64,000 nucleotides of DNA from Protonemura montana (Eukaryota; Arthropoda; Insecta; Plecoptera; Nemouridae): contig OX387608.1 of the NCBI GenBank assembly GCA_947568835.1, forward strand, positions 17,208,535 through 17,272,534, read 5' to 3'. Below, in pieces: positions 11,413 to 22,241 of the stretch; position 1 is the stretch's first letter; each line of letters opens with the position of its first letter. The notes beneath the pieces were generated by a model. That model made no database searches, was not told the DNA's origin, and was given only the letters and a program-made list of their open reading frames with translations. Position numbers and translations under genes: made by a program.

Positions 11413-11603
11413 CTGTCTACGCCCCCGAGATACGTTGCACCCAATGCTTGGAATATTATCGCCGAGCACCCAACTCTGCGCGTCGTGGTCCCTTCACTTG
11501 TTACCACTGCGCCGTGAAGTTGAAGAATCGGCCTCCGCAGGACGGTGCCGCTATAACTTGTCTTGCAGAATATGTCAGCGGATTCCTTAACTTCAAGCGA
11601 TGA
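11413..11603 (+). CDS. lola: lola-like terminal exon, unit 5, atypical four-cysteine tail
   Basis: Acceptor CACTTTGCAG ends at 11412 in the same phase as its neighbours, giving 63 residues to TGA. It keeps the start of finger 1 (IRCTQCLEYY, C9 and C12) and the entry of finger 2 (GPFTCYHC, C30 and C33), but the helix with His and Cys between them is missing and finger 2 has no His pair. One further Cys is at 50. Two CxxC knuckles 18 residues apart could bind one zinc as a ribbon. It may be a real finger-poor isoform or a decayed exon that is still open. Family B repeat follows the stop directly. Confidence 0.6.
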
Positions 11604-11610
11604 ACAAGTC

Positions 11611-12015
11611 TAGTTGGCTCGGGGTTTTGAATGCTAAGCGAAGAACAACTGAATTTCCCAACGTTTCGTAACTTGTACCTGTTACTTTATCAAGGGTAAG
11701 AGCAGTCCTGACAATTTTCCAATAACAAAAGAACCACATAAAATTATAACAATTACCAAGTTCAAGCTTCCTAAATGTATCTAAATAAAATAATCAGGGT
11801 CAATAACTTAAAAACTAATGTAATTTGTATTTTCTGAAATAAAATCCCGAACAAATTGTCAGGACTGCTCTTACCCTTGATAAAGTAACAGGTACAAGTT
11901 ACGAAACGTTGGGAAATTCAGTTGTTCTTCACTTAGCATTCAAAACCAAGTTGAAATAGTTTTTGTTAAAACTAGTGCTAAGTTTAGATCAAGTAGACAT
12001 GAGTCTGAAAACAAT
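11611..12015. repeat. Foldback family B, near full length
   Basis: Left arm GGTTTTGAATGCTAAGCGAA ... ACTTTATCAAGGGTAAGAGC, an inner body with TTCAAGCTTCCTAAATG, then the inverted right arm ending GTTAAAACTAGTGCTAAG. It begins eight bases after the unit 5 stop, so it would form most of that 3' UTR. Confidence 0.88.
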
Positions 12016-12876
12016 CAGAATGGCGTTGAGTTAATTTCGATTAACTCAAATGTTGTATAATGGTGTTAATGTTGCACTCCATATTTTTGACAAAAACCCA
12101 GAAACTGCTGGGCCTCGATTTTTTTCTATTTTCGTAATCAATATTTGCACAAATTCAGGCAGACTTTCAATCATTGATACGATTGGCTACACAAGTAATT
12201 ATTAAAGTACAACAATGCCAATGATTCATTTATTTTTTGTACATGTTAGCAATTTAATATCGACTGAACAAATTGGTGGCACAACTTGAAAATTGCAGGC
12301 ACAACTTGAAAATTGCAGCTCATCTGTTTTTGTAAACGTATTTGTATCGAAGTCTCGAGACTGCAATTAAATGTTTTCCTACAGTCATTTGTTTGCCATC
12401 GACTTCTTGTTTTATCCTTGAGATGTTTTCCCAGCAATCTTGATTTCTTATCTTTTAGCCGTTCACCTTTTTGCATTGAATGTCATTGCTTAAAAATATT
12501 TAATTTTTTTTTTTGTGTATTTTGTGCCTAAATTTTAGTCTTGTTGACAGTTTTTGCAAGCATTTATTTGTATCGCTGGTTAGACTTGTTTGCATTGAAC
12601 TCAATTAATACCAAAACACCGAGCATGAATATTAAAGGAAGTCAAGTTAGTAGCGACTCATTTCATCCTGGAATCCGATCTTTATTTTCCTGTAGACGTA
12701 GATTTTTGTTGCAATCTGTAAAATAAAGCTCGGTAAGATCAACTGTAAACTGGGATGGGAAGGAAAAATAAAGATATTGGGCGTATTTTATTCTTATGAA
12801 CACTATAAACGTATCAAAAATTGATGTCCCCGTTTGAACATCAATTTTCGAGTCTCACCCCAGTCTCACGTTCCAG
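12016..12876. other. Intron before unit 6
   Basis: No gene seen. A short direct repeat, GGCACAACTTGAAAATTGCA, occurs twice near 12271-12317. Confidence 0.4.
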
Positions 12877-13109
12877 GCCGCGGCAAGGTCCGCAACAACT
12901 GGCAACGCTGCAACGCTTCACGCTTTCCCTGCGTCAACTGCCGGAAGTTGTTCAAGAACAAGTCGACGCTAGCGAAGCACGTGCGACGGGACTGCGGCAC
13001 CGAGGCAACGTTCTCGTGCCAGCACTGTCCGTACAGAAGTCGACGGCACGAGACAGTTCGACGGCATTCGCTGGCCAAACATGCGACGGCAATAAACAAA
13101 ACACATTGA
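12877..13109 (+). CDS. lola: lola-like alternative terminal exon, unit 6
   Basis: Acceptor CACGTTCCAG ends at 12876; 77 residues. Finger 1 is C19, C22, H35, C40 with RRDCG in place of the usual ECG; finger 2 is C48, C51, H64, H69. Linker GTEATF lacks the usual Pro. The tail ATAINKTH is encoded by CGGCAATAAACAAAACACA, so a canonical AATAAA (13091-13096) lies inside the coding sequence 11 bases before the stop. Cleavage would then fall at or just after the stop. Confidence 0.86.
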
Positions 13110-13420
13110 AACTTACTTTCAAATTGTAATCAACGTGATTGTAAACGACTTTTAATTTGGCCAGCAATGTACGTGGTCAGCATTTATTGTGAACCTGCCC
13201 AGTGACTTTTACACCAGTTTTAATTTGGTTGGCTGATCCTAATTTTACTCAGGATTCTTCTAGTGAAAATGACACAGTATCTTATGATGTTTCTTCAAAA
13301 TGTAAGAGAGTGCATGATACAATTTTACAAGGGGCAAGGGTGTAGACTTCCAACGTTGGTCAATGAACCTGGATGAGTTTTTAATTCAGAATTTCAGTTA
13401 TATTTGTACTTCCTGTAGTT

Positions 13421-13529
13421 TGACAGCTATCTGTCATGTTTGACAGCTATCTGTCATGTTTGACAGCTATCTGTCATGTTTGACAGCTTTCTGTCATGTT
13501 TGACAGCTATCTGTCATGTTTGACAGCTA
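13421..13529. repeat. 20-bp palindromic minisatellite, about 5.4 units
   Basis: Unit TGACAGCTATCTGTCATGTT. TGACAG and CTGTCA are inverted around CTAT, so each unit can form a small hairpin. The ORF at 13516-13818 starts inside it and has no recognisable domain. Confidence 0.95.
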
Positions 13530-14388
13530 CGACCATTGCACAGCTGGTGTGATCCCTGTCAACTTCAGCTGTTTTTTACCTAAAAGACTTGTGAAAGTGA
13601 ATGTAAGATGGCTACCCATCCAGTATGAACCCCACTGGTTGTTTGTTTCTGGGAGTTCATCAGAAGATCTTATTGCCACTGTGGAGAAAACAAGTACTTT
13701 GGACAACTCTGCCAGTTCGTGCACTTCTGTTAAATGTGCTCAATTTGCAAACATAACAGACTTTTCTAAGATTGTATCCTACTATGTTTTAGGTTACCTA
13801 GACCTAGAACTTGCCTGAATTCTGCCCGGCACACTTCTCAGATGTAACATGTGTTTTATTGGGACTTTTTACCCTCGAATCTAATCGGTACGATGTTAAT
13901 ACCTGAATCATTTCCTCACCAACAACTTCTTGAATCTGCATTTTGTGATCGCCTTTCTTGCCCACATTCGGCTGTGGTCAGCGCTATGAAAATAAAAAAA
14001 AAAAGTCTAAGATTTCACCGGTTTAAAGCTGAATATTGTCGTTGAAAAAGCGTTTGAAAATGAATTCGTCTGTTGACGTGAAATACCAGCAAGTCCCAGC
14101 GCTGGAAAAATGATAAGATCTCATCAAATCCTTTCCTTGACCACAACAACGGAACAAGAAAGTCCTGTTTGTTCCGGAATTATTGTTAATTTCAATTGTT
14201 TAAGACACAATCAAATGGACATTGTTGTAAACTCGTGTTGTGAACCGGACTGAACACATTTTTCAAATGGTTCTCATTAACATAAATATGCAAATGAAAT
14301 AACTGCAAATCTGTCAGTGCTTATTATGAAAGTGGAGTGATTTTCCCCCCTGCATTCTGTCTTCTGTTGACCTTGCCGCTTGTTCCAG
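13530..14388. other. Intron before unit 7
   Basis: No recognisable feature. A 100-codon ORF (13516-13818) is open but resembles nothing I know and has no acceptor or finger residues. Confidence 0.4.
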
Positions 14389-14582
14389 GTGGAACGTACG
14401 CGTGCGCGAAGTGCGGCAAACGTTACAAGAACAAGAAGACCTTGACACGTCACGGCCGCTTCGAGTGCAACATGCCGGCGCAGTTCCCCTGCCCGCTATG
14501 CAACCATCGCAGCAAGCGCAGCACTGAACTCAGACTTCACATGCTTAAACGACATCCACTTTTCAGCAAGAAACCAACCTGA
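14389..14582 (+). CDS. lola: lola-like alternative terminal exon, unit 7
   Basis: Acceptor CTTGTTCCAG ends at 14388; a compact 64-residue tail with only five residues before finger 1. Finger 1 is C6, C9, H22, C27 (KNKKTLTRHGRFEC); finger 2 is C35, C38, H51, H56. The linker NMPAQF departs from the usual GxxPxF. A 91-bp repeat array derived from the 5S-headed SINE begins about 60 bases after the stop, and AATAAA lies beyond it at 15127-15132. Confidence 0.87.
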
Positions 14583-14644
14583 CCTTGACCGACTAACACC
14601 GATTCATTTGTTAGTGTTTAACAACACACTGCTTTGTTGTCTGA

Positions 14645-15025
14645 TGAACTGGTCATGTGTATGATGGTCACCCATCCAATACCTGACCCAGCGCAGTGTT
14701 ACTTAACTTTCATCCCTGCAACCTCTCTCCCAAACAGAACTGGTCATGTGTATCATGGTCACCCATCCAATACCTGACCCAGCGCAGTGTTACTTAACTT
14801 TCATCCCTCCAGCCTCTCTCCCAAACAGAACTGGTCATGTGTATAATAGTCACCCATCCAATACCTGACCCAGTGCAGTGTTGCTTAACTTTTAGCCCTC
14901 CAACCTCTCTCCCGAACAGAACTGGTCATGTGTATGATGGTCACCCATCCAATACCTGACCCAGTGCAGTGTTGCTTAACTTTCAGCCCTCCAACCTCTC
15001 TCCCAAACAGAACTGGTCATGTGCA
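14645..15025 (-). repeat. 5S-headed SINE segment, four tandem 91-bp units
   Basis: Minus-strand copies of the 5S-headed element core. Each unit contains GTCACCCATCCAATACCTGA (reverse of the 5S-like TCAGGTATTGGATGGGTGAC) and ACCTCTCTCCCAAACAG. The same unit is amplified at 61323-62280 and, in plus orientation, at 39022-39420 and 43911-44210. Confidence 0.9.
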
Positions 15026-15271
15026 CTTGTTGCCTTATATTGTTCTGAAAATGTGGAATTACATGTTTTTAATGTTGAAACTTACCGATAGTCTTGTGGG
15101 ATTCGGTACGATGTTAAAAGTATTTTAATAAACTGATTGTTGAACTAAATAACAGTTCCATGTTCTGAGTATTGTTGGCTGTAACCATGGAGATACTGTG
15201 TAACGGACTGTTCCTTCAATTATCCACCATTTAACAACAGTATTTTATTAATGTCAATGGTATTTAATACT

Positions 15272-15390
15272 ATTTCTCGTAGTTTAACTCGCTTTTTAAT
15301 ATCGTCACGTGTATATCAATCGTTGAGGTAAACATTGATGGAGATCTTTTGAGCATAAAAGGCTCAAAAGCGAGTTAACCTACGAGAAAT
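15272..15390. repeat. Short foldback with 25-bp arms
   Basis: ATTTCTCGTAGTTTAACTCG plus CTTTT at 15272-15296 is matched inverted by AAAAGCGAGTTAACCTACGA plus GAAAT at 15366-15390 with one mismatch. The loop is about 70 bases. A single copy, so the family is unknown. Confidence 0.8.
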
Positions 15391-15608
15391 ATGGAAATTA
15401 AATTTCACACGACGGTGGCTCCACTTAACGTGACGTTCCGGTACTCTGCATTTTTGTCGGTAAGGTAGTCATTTGGTGGCCATCTTTCACACAGAGACTG
15501 TAACATTGACGTTGTTTCTCTACCTAGAACCTTCACACTCAACGGTTCAGCCATTGTAGCCCTGGTTGATGTCCCCTGGACTCATCTAACAGCTGTATTT
15601 CCTTGCAG

Positions 15609-15886
15609 AGTTGCCAGATCAACAGTGGCGGTCGCCGGGCACTGGCCCAGTTCGCTACCAATGTCCACGTTGCGCCAGCAGCTACACACGACGTGACAAC
15701 CTTGTCACGCACGTCCGTCATCTTTGCGGCAAGGAGCCGAGGTTTCGTTGCATTCACTGCCCGTTCCGGTCAAAGTGGAAGGCGGATTTACGCAAACACT
15801 TGGCGGCCAAGCACTCGGATGTAGCACAAGAAGAGTTGCTTGCGGGGGTGGGATTCGAGCAAAGGAGTCTTGGTGTGCCCCGTTAG
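15609..15886 (+). CDS. lola: lola-like alternative terminal exon, unit 8
   Basis: Acceptor TTTCCTTGCAG ends at 15608; 92 residues. Finger 1 is C19, C22, H35, C40, with HLCG in place of the usual ECG; finger 2 is C48, C51, H64, H69. It has an unusually long 23-residue tail after the last His, rich in Glu, Gly and Leu, not shared with other units. AATAAA at 16259-16264. Confidence 0.87.
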
Positions 15887-16777
15887 TCTTGTTCTCTTCG
15901 AAGGAAACCAAACAAGTTGTCAGCTTTGGAAAGATAAACCCAGTGGTTTATTTCTACTGAAAAAGTTGGGTACGCTCTCAATTGAATTCAAGTGCTGTTT
16001 TAGATCGCTTGTTCCCCATAGGGAACAAGGAAGCCGTGCCAAAAGGTGAAAAACATTGAAACAATTTCTATACTCTCGCCATGCTTTGTCGGTGCTGCCT
16101 GACAAAGGGAAAATTGAAGCGACTGAAATGTTTTAAAGCCATGTCAAGTTATTCTGTCAGAGTAACAATTGTACTGAACAAGTTATGAAAATGTTGCCTA
16201 TCTGTGTAAATATTGTTCGCATGTTGGTAGTTGTTGAATATGTTGTGTAGATTATATCAATAAATCAAGTGTCAAGTTTGTTGTACATGAAGTGTACTTG
16301 CGTCCCGTCCTATGTACATCGCTTTAAACCATTTGCAGGCTCTTACCAACCGCTTGCTTTGCCGATTCATTGTGGATCGCTGTCATTTTGTTGCCAAATA
16401 CATGCCCGGCATCGAACGGTCACAAATTAGTGACGGAAAATCCTAGAGCTGAATTATTAGTCTAAAATAATAAAATGTGTTGCTTCTATGTAAGTAATAA
16501 AGAAGTGTGGGCGTAATTTTAAGATGTTGCCATGGCGAATGTTTCCTATGCATAACTTGCCGAGAAGAAAATAGAGTGTTCTTATTTAATCCTGTAAAAT
16601 GCAAAACATTTGACCCAAGCGTCAAAGTGGTGACATTATTTACTCTAATATCAAATCTACTATCTGAAAATATTCAGCGTAACGCTTGTAAATGACTAAA
16701 TGACTAATGCAACGTTACGCCGGAGGTAAACTTGGTGTTCTGGTCACTTGACTTACTCTGATTCCCCTGCCTTGCAG
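15887..16777. other. Unit 8 3' UTR and intron
   Basis: Poly(A) signal AATAAA at 16259-16264; otherwise nothing recognisable. Confidence 0.4.
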
Positions 16778-17013
16778 ATCTCAGCGATGTCCCAGTTGTT
16801 CAGTACCAGAGCAGCAAGACGATGGACAAACCGTACAAATGCGACCGATGTTTACGTCGATACGTTGCCCTGCGAAGTCTACGACAGCACGTCAAGTACG
16901 AATGCGGTAAAGAGCGACAGTTTCAGTGCAAGTTCTGCAGCTATCAGGCAAAACTGAACGGGCATCTGCAACGACACAGGAAGAGCGTTCACAAAAACGA
17001 GCTCTCGTCTTAA
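16778..17013 (+). CDS. lola: lola-like alternative terminal exon, unit 9
   Basis: Acceptor GCCTTGCAG ends at 16777; 78 residues. Finger 1 is C22, C25, H38, C43; finger 2 is C51, C54, H67, H72. It belongs to a local subfamily with units 10, 11 and 12, marked by SLRQHVKYECG and a QFxCKxC entry to finger 2. A 71-base stretch (16873-16943) differs from unit 12 (20210-20280) at a single base, which is closer than their flanks. Confidence 0.88.
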
Positions 17014-18252
17014 GATGTCTGATGGCGAGGATTGTTCTTGGATTACAATCTGGGTTAATTTGTTAATTTGTTTATTGGCTGCTGACAAATACATTGTAGT
17101 TGTATCGGCCTATTCTAGTAAAGATTTTTGTATGTAGGTAACATGGTAATAATGTACCGTTTATAACATGAAAAAGTACCGGTTTCCGTTAAAATGTCAC
17201 TTGCAAATGTTGGGCTTTGTCACTGGAAATGTGTGTACTTTTTTTAAAATTATTCTTAGTACCTGAAATTTGTTCCTTGGTTAGAACCACCGGTTCTCGT
17301 GATGTGAACAAAGTTGGATGGGTAATCAGTTTTGTTATTGGTGCCACATGGCTGGTTGTCAAAACGGTGCGTCGTTAAACCACTCTAATCGATCGATTAA
17401 TGTTCCCAACGTAAGCAAAGCTCGAACAGATTTAGCAAGTGACGAAGAAATTGATTTCCCAACGTTTCGTAACTTTGGTTAGTTGAAATAGTTTTTGTTA
17501 AAACTAGTGCTAAAGTTAGATAAAGCAGACATAAGATTTGGTATTTTTGTTTGTATTTTTGTTTACAGATACTGAACGGTCATTTTGTCCAGTAATATTT
17601 TGCAGTGGTAATGTTGAAGATGTTCTCTTCAATCACTTTGAAAATAATAACCTTTTAGGAAATAAGATCAAATATTTTCAAACACTTTTTGTTTAAAACT
17701 GTTGAACTCTTGTGTTCCTACTTTTGTGTTTGTGTTAATAATACCAGTTTGATTTTCAAGGAAAGTCGCACTGTTTGGTAATAAATAAATGCAAATAGAA
17801 TTACAAGAAGTTGTTATTGATCATTCATTATTGTAATGCATTCGTAAGTCACCCTCGTACTTGTTTTATTGGTTCCTTGGACTTAAAGTGTTTTAATTTA
17901 CATTGTTTCAGAACAATTCTTTCATCATGTGGGGCATTTAATCCTGGCACAAAATAAATAAATTGACATTTCTCATCCACCAAACATGTTTGCAAAAGAA
18001 TGTATGATATAATGCTTGTTAAACAGCAAAAACCATCTTTATTTTCACTTTATTTTCATAACTCTAACCAAGCAGAAGTATTATATTTATTAAAAATCAC
18101 AGATTTTCTATCAGAGTTAATCCAGGGGTTCCCTCCATGTTAAGCTCCAGGAAAACAACTACTCTCTGGGGCCAGGTGTTCCCTTCTTTCTTCTCAAAAC
18201 AGCTCAAAGTAAAACCAAAAAATCAACAACATTAAGTCCACTTTGTTTTCAG
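17014..18252. other. Unit 9 3' flank and intron
   Basis: Holds a short family B fragment at about 17448-17535 (GATTTCCCAACGTTTCGTAA, then GTTTTTGTTAAAACTAGTGC) and an AATAAATAAATG run near 17779. No gene seen. Confidence 0.5.
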
Positions 18253-18473
18253 GTGATACTGACACCCTACGATATCACCGCGGTAAAATGGTCGAGAAGT
18301 TGCACAAATGCGTCCGTTGTTTCCGACGATACAAAGATCTGGGAAGTCTACGACAGCACGTCAAGTATGAGTGCGGGCAAGAGCGACAGTTTCACTGCAA
18401 GCTCTGCAGCTACCGAGCAAAACTAAACGGAGCTTTGCAACAACACATCAAGTTGAAACACAAGACTAACTAA
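18253..18473 (+). CDS. lola: lola-like alternative terminal exon, unit 10
   Basis: Acceptor TTGTTTTCAG ends at 18252; 73 residues. The lead-in TLRYHRGKMVEK is shared with units 11-15 in variant form (YHRGK/FSRGK/YSRGK, then VEKP). Finger 1 is C20, C23, H36, C41; finger 2 is C49, C52, H65, H70. The exon ends three residues after the last His. Confidence 0.88.
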
Positions 18474-18589
18474 GACTGGTGTCGACAAGGTTCATCTGCA
18501 ATGTACCAGACTGCTACGTTCATTTCTTTAATGATCTCTTAAACCTGCAAAGTTTTGTAAGCAGTGTCTTTGTTGTAATACCTACAACA

Positions 18590-19279
18590 TGTAGGTATTG
18601 ATTTCTAACTTAGGTACAAGTATACCAGTGGTTAGTGCTAGTAGGCAATCTGGCCTATGCTAGTTCCTAGGTCTAAGCTGTATTTTTATTTATTTATTTA
18701 TTGATTTCTAACTTAGGTACAAGTATACCAGTGGTTAGTGCTAGAAGGCAATCTGGCCTATGCTAGTTCCTAGGTCTAAGATGTATTTTTATTTATTTAT
18801 TTATTGATTTCTAACTTAGGTACAAGTATACCGGTGATTAGTGCAAAGTTCCTAGGTCTAAGATGTATTTTTATTTATTTATTTATTGATTTCTAACTTA
18901 GGTACAAGTATACCGGTGATTAGTGCTAGTAGGCAATCTGGCCTATGCTAGTTCCTAGGTCTTCGATGTATTTTTATTTATTTATTTATTGATTTCTAAC
19001 TTAGGTACAAGTATACCAGTGGTTAGTGCTAGTAGGCAATCTGGCCTATGCTAGTTCCTAGGTCTAAGATGTATTTTTATTTATTTATTTATTGATTTAT
19101 AACTTAGGTACAAGTATACCAGTGGTTAGTGCTAGTAGGCAATCTGGCCTATGCTAGTTCCTAGGTCTAAGATGTATTTTTATTTATTTATTTATTGATT
19201 TCTAACTTAGGTACAAGTATACCGGTGGTTAGTGCTAGCAGGCAATCTGGCCTATGCTAGTTCCTAGGTCTAAGGTGTA
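18590..19279. repeat. 103-bp tandem repeat, seven units
   Basis: The unit contains GATTTCTAACTTAGGTACAA, AGGCAATCTGGCCTATGC and a (TTTA)n run. One unit (near 18807-18890) lacks about 20 bases. The TATTTATTTATTTATT block looks like a retroelement 3' end joined head to tail. Confidence 0.95.
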
Positions 19280-19403
19280 TTTTTGGCACCACGTATGAGT
19301 ACATAATGAGCTAATTAAGCCGATTCAACTTGAGCTACTTCAAAACGTGTACTAAATGTTGTTATTCGACATCCCCCCAGACGTTTGACTTGTGTAAATG
19401 CAG

Positions 19404-19568
19404 AGTCTTCATTTCGTCCAGTACCACCGTGGCGATTTTGTCAAGAAGGCGCATGTCAAGTACAAATGTGGGCAAGTCCAACAGTTCCACTGCAAGTTCT
19501 GCAGGTACCGGGCCAAGATGAACAGACATCTGCAACGCCACTCGAAGATGAAGCACAAGAAAGAGTAA
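19404..19568 (+). pseudogene. lola: lola-like exon relic, unit 11 (finger 1 deleted)
   Basis: Reads YHRGDFVKKAHVKYKCGQ and then a complete finger 2 (FHCKFC ... HLQRHSKMKH) to TAA. Compared with units 10 and 12, the segment from before the first Cys to just before the finger 1 His is missing, so finger 1 is gone. The AG acceptor at 19403 leads into the wrong phase for the finger frame, and the in-phase AG at 19380 meets TGA at once. Both point to a dead exon. Confidence 0.8.
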
Positions 19569-20019
19569 CCTCGGACAAAGCTGGTCGATGACCAGGACTG
19601 GCTTTAATGTTCTCAACGTCTTTTATGTTCAGTGTTATATTGACAGCAGAAACTGTTTCATCTCAGTTAAAAAATGTTTAAAAAAAGTTAGGTTTTGCAA
19701 GCAGACATCCTGTTTATCACGTGTAAAGGAACACAACGTGACGTATTCACGACTGCATCCAGCAGAAGTTTGATATTTTTGTGCCAATCCAAGTTTTCTC
19801 TGTTTTAAATTTTAAAAACGTTGCTTGCACTTAAAACAAAAAAAAAAAAATTGCGTCACAAAAAAACAGTCTTTGCAGTTGGATCCTTTCGTCACTTTCC
19901 TACCTTGGACACCTCGGTGCTTGTTGACAGACAGACAGCACTTACCAGGTCCCGCATCTCCGTTACTTCTCGGAACTGTAGTGACCAGTTTTAATGCAAG
20001 AACTAACTCGGGTATTTTA
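19569..20019. other. Flank of unit 11
   Basis: No recognisable feature apart from an A tract near 19840-19850. Confidence 0.4.
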
Positions 20020-20099
20020 GCATGAAATCTTATTTAAATTGCAAACGCTTGCAATGCGCGGGGTATTTTATTATATATATTATTATTATTATTATTAAC
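20020..20099. repeat. Foldback SINE (family A) half element
   Basis: Left tail TTAAATTGCAAACGCTTGCA plus ATGCGCGGGGTATTTTATTA followed by an ATT run. It ends about 20 bases before the unit 12 acceptor, so it lies where the branch point and pyrimidine tract would be expected. Confidence 0.75.
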
Positions 20100-20120
20100 T
20101 CGGGTGCCGCTCGGTTGCAG

Positions 20121-20353
20121 GTGCTGACCGCACGCTCCAGTATCACCGCGGCAAGTTGGTCGTCAAGCCGTACAAGTGCGACCGATGTCTACGTTGCTAT
20201 GCCAGACCTCGAAGTCTACGACAGCACGTCAAGTACGAATGCGGTAAAGTGCGACAGTTTCAGTGCAAGTTCTGCAGCTACCGAGCGAAACAGAAAGGAA
20301 CGTTGCAACGTCACATTAAGATCAAGCATAAGACGGATCTTGTTTCCACTTGA
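20121..20353 (+). CDS. lola: lola-like alternative terminal exon, unit 12
   Basis: Acceptor CTCGGTTGCAG ends at 20120; 77 residues. Lead-in LQYHRGKLVVKP; finger 1 C20, C23, H36, C41; finger 2 C49, C52, H65, H70. Finger 1 has an extra Cys (CLRCY). Near-identical to unit 9 across the helix-linker-finger 2 start. Family B and an 8-mer array follow 50 bases later. Confidence 0.88.
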
Positions 20354-20402
20354 GAGGCCGGCGTTGTCTTTGTCTCGATCCTGACAGTTGCGACTGGCAT
20401 TT

Positions 20403-20556
20403 GTAACAAAAACTATTTCAACTGAGTTTTGAATGCTAAGTGAAGAACAACTGAATTTCCCAACGTTTTGTAACTTGTACCTGTTACTTTATCGAGGGTA
20501 AGAGCAGTCCTGACAATATTCCAATAACAAAAGAACCACATACAATTATTACAATT
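20403..20556. repeat. Foldback family B, left half
   Basis: Matches the left arm and inner body of family B (AACAAAAACTATTTCAACTG through AAAGAACCACATACAATTAT) and then runs into the 8-mer array, which seems to have grown out of the element's ACAATTACC. Confidence 0.85.
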
Positions 20557-21131
20557 ACCTAGTTACCAATTTACCTAGTTACCATTTTACCTAGTTACCT
20601 AGTTACCAAGTTACCTAGTTACAAAGTTACCTAGTTACCAATTTACCAAGTTACCAATTTACCTAGTTACCTAGTTACCAATTTACCAAGTTACCTAGTT
20701 ACCTAGTTACCAAGTTACCAATTTACCTAGTTACCTAGTTACCAATTTACCTAGTTACCAATTTACCTAGTTACCTAGTTACCAATTTACCAAGTTACCA
20801 ATTTACCTAGTTACCTAGTTACCAATTTACCAAGTTACCTAGTTACCAATTTACCTAGTTACCAATTTACCTAGTTACCTAGTTACCAATTTACCAAGTT
20901 ACCAATTTACCTAGTTACCTAGTTACCAATTTACCAAGTTACCTAGTTACCTAGTTACCAAGTTACCAATTTACCTAGTTACCTAGTTACCTAGTTACCA
21001 AGTTACCAATTTACCTAGTTACCAATTTACCTAGTTACCAATTTACCTAGTTACCTAGTTACCTAGTTACCAATTTACCTAGTTACCTAGTTACCAAGTT
21101 ACCTAGTTACCTAGTTACCTAGTTACCAATT
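20557..21131. repeat. 8-bp microsatellite-like array, about 72 units
   Basis: Three 8-mer versions, ACCTAGTT, ACCAATTT and ACCAAGTT, alternate in an irregular order over 575 bases. It probably arose from the ACAATTACCAAGTTC that is normally inside family B. Confidence 0.96.
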
Positions 21132-22241
21132 CTTTCAACAAGTGTACCTAATTGTGTTTTATTTCCGCACCCTGGACTCTGGACACATTCTACTCTTGAC
21201 TTCAACGAGCCAAGATCTTATGAGTTTATCTTCGGTTATTATTACAATTATTTTTTTTCTATTCTCTCGCTTCACTTTAAAAATTGCCACCGCCGCCAAC
21301 ATTTGACGCGGTCAAGTGTAACTTCATTATTTTAGAAATCAATAAATACTTGTTAAAACTATAGTTGTATTATAATATATATTTTTTAATTTCTGTATTG
21401 TGATGTATTATTTTCTACCATCAAGTCTGTGCATTCCGCTTTTCCCCAGCATACGAATCCCAAGACTTGATAATAAATCGATATTGGACCTTTCGAAGAC
21501 AACTGGTACATATTCCAATATTTAAGCTATTTTATAATTTTGTTATAAGATCACCAAGTCAGCTGCATAAGATATAAATTAGTAATGTTGTGGAACACAG
21601 CATCGTTTAATTGACCAAAGACTGTTGATAGTAAATTGAAAGAGGCAAAAATAGCACGCGGGTAATAAGCAGGTGAAATGTAATGTATCCAGGTGCATCG
21701 AACTACAGTACAAAAACACATGCAAGCAGAGATCGTTTTAAATATGACGTTAAGAATTTTATGATTACATATTGTTTTTATAGAATTGACAAATTTTTAC
21801 ATTTTAAAGAATGTCAATTTAAATGTGAGCAATGTTTTAAAACCGAACAAGTGCGATGATTTTTATCAATTGACAATTGTTAATGCTTGTGATAGTAACA
21901 ATGTTGTAACTACGCAAAGGGCATGAACCTAGGTGCAATAACAATAATAATATATTTTATTCTAGGAACAATACATTACAGAGCAAGTGGGTAAGGTTTT
22001 TGATAGAATACATCAGCATACATCAAATGAGAAAAGCAGCAATGATGCAATAATATGTATTGTAATTAATTGAAACTGTTTGGATAAGAAACTCAGCTGC
22101 TGAGAAGTAAAATAGTAATGTTGTTTAATAGAGTATTGTGTAACTGATGAAAGAATGCCGATAGTAAATTGACACTGTGTGGGGTACCAACTCAGTTGCC
22201 GAGAAAGATCTAACCTGCAACTAATCCCCGTGCACTTTCAG
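21132..22241. other. Intron before unit 13
   Basis: No gene seen. Near 21424-21480 the order AAGTCTGTGCATTCC ... GACTTGATAATAAAT resembles the possible LINE tail near 1710-1780. Confidence 0.4.

Noticed and set aside
13516-13818. A 100-codon ORF as a possible novel gene
   Set aside because: Starts in a 20-bp repeat, has no recognisable domain, no acceptor context and AT-rich codon use like the introns.
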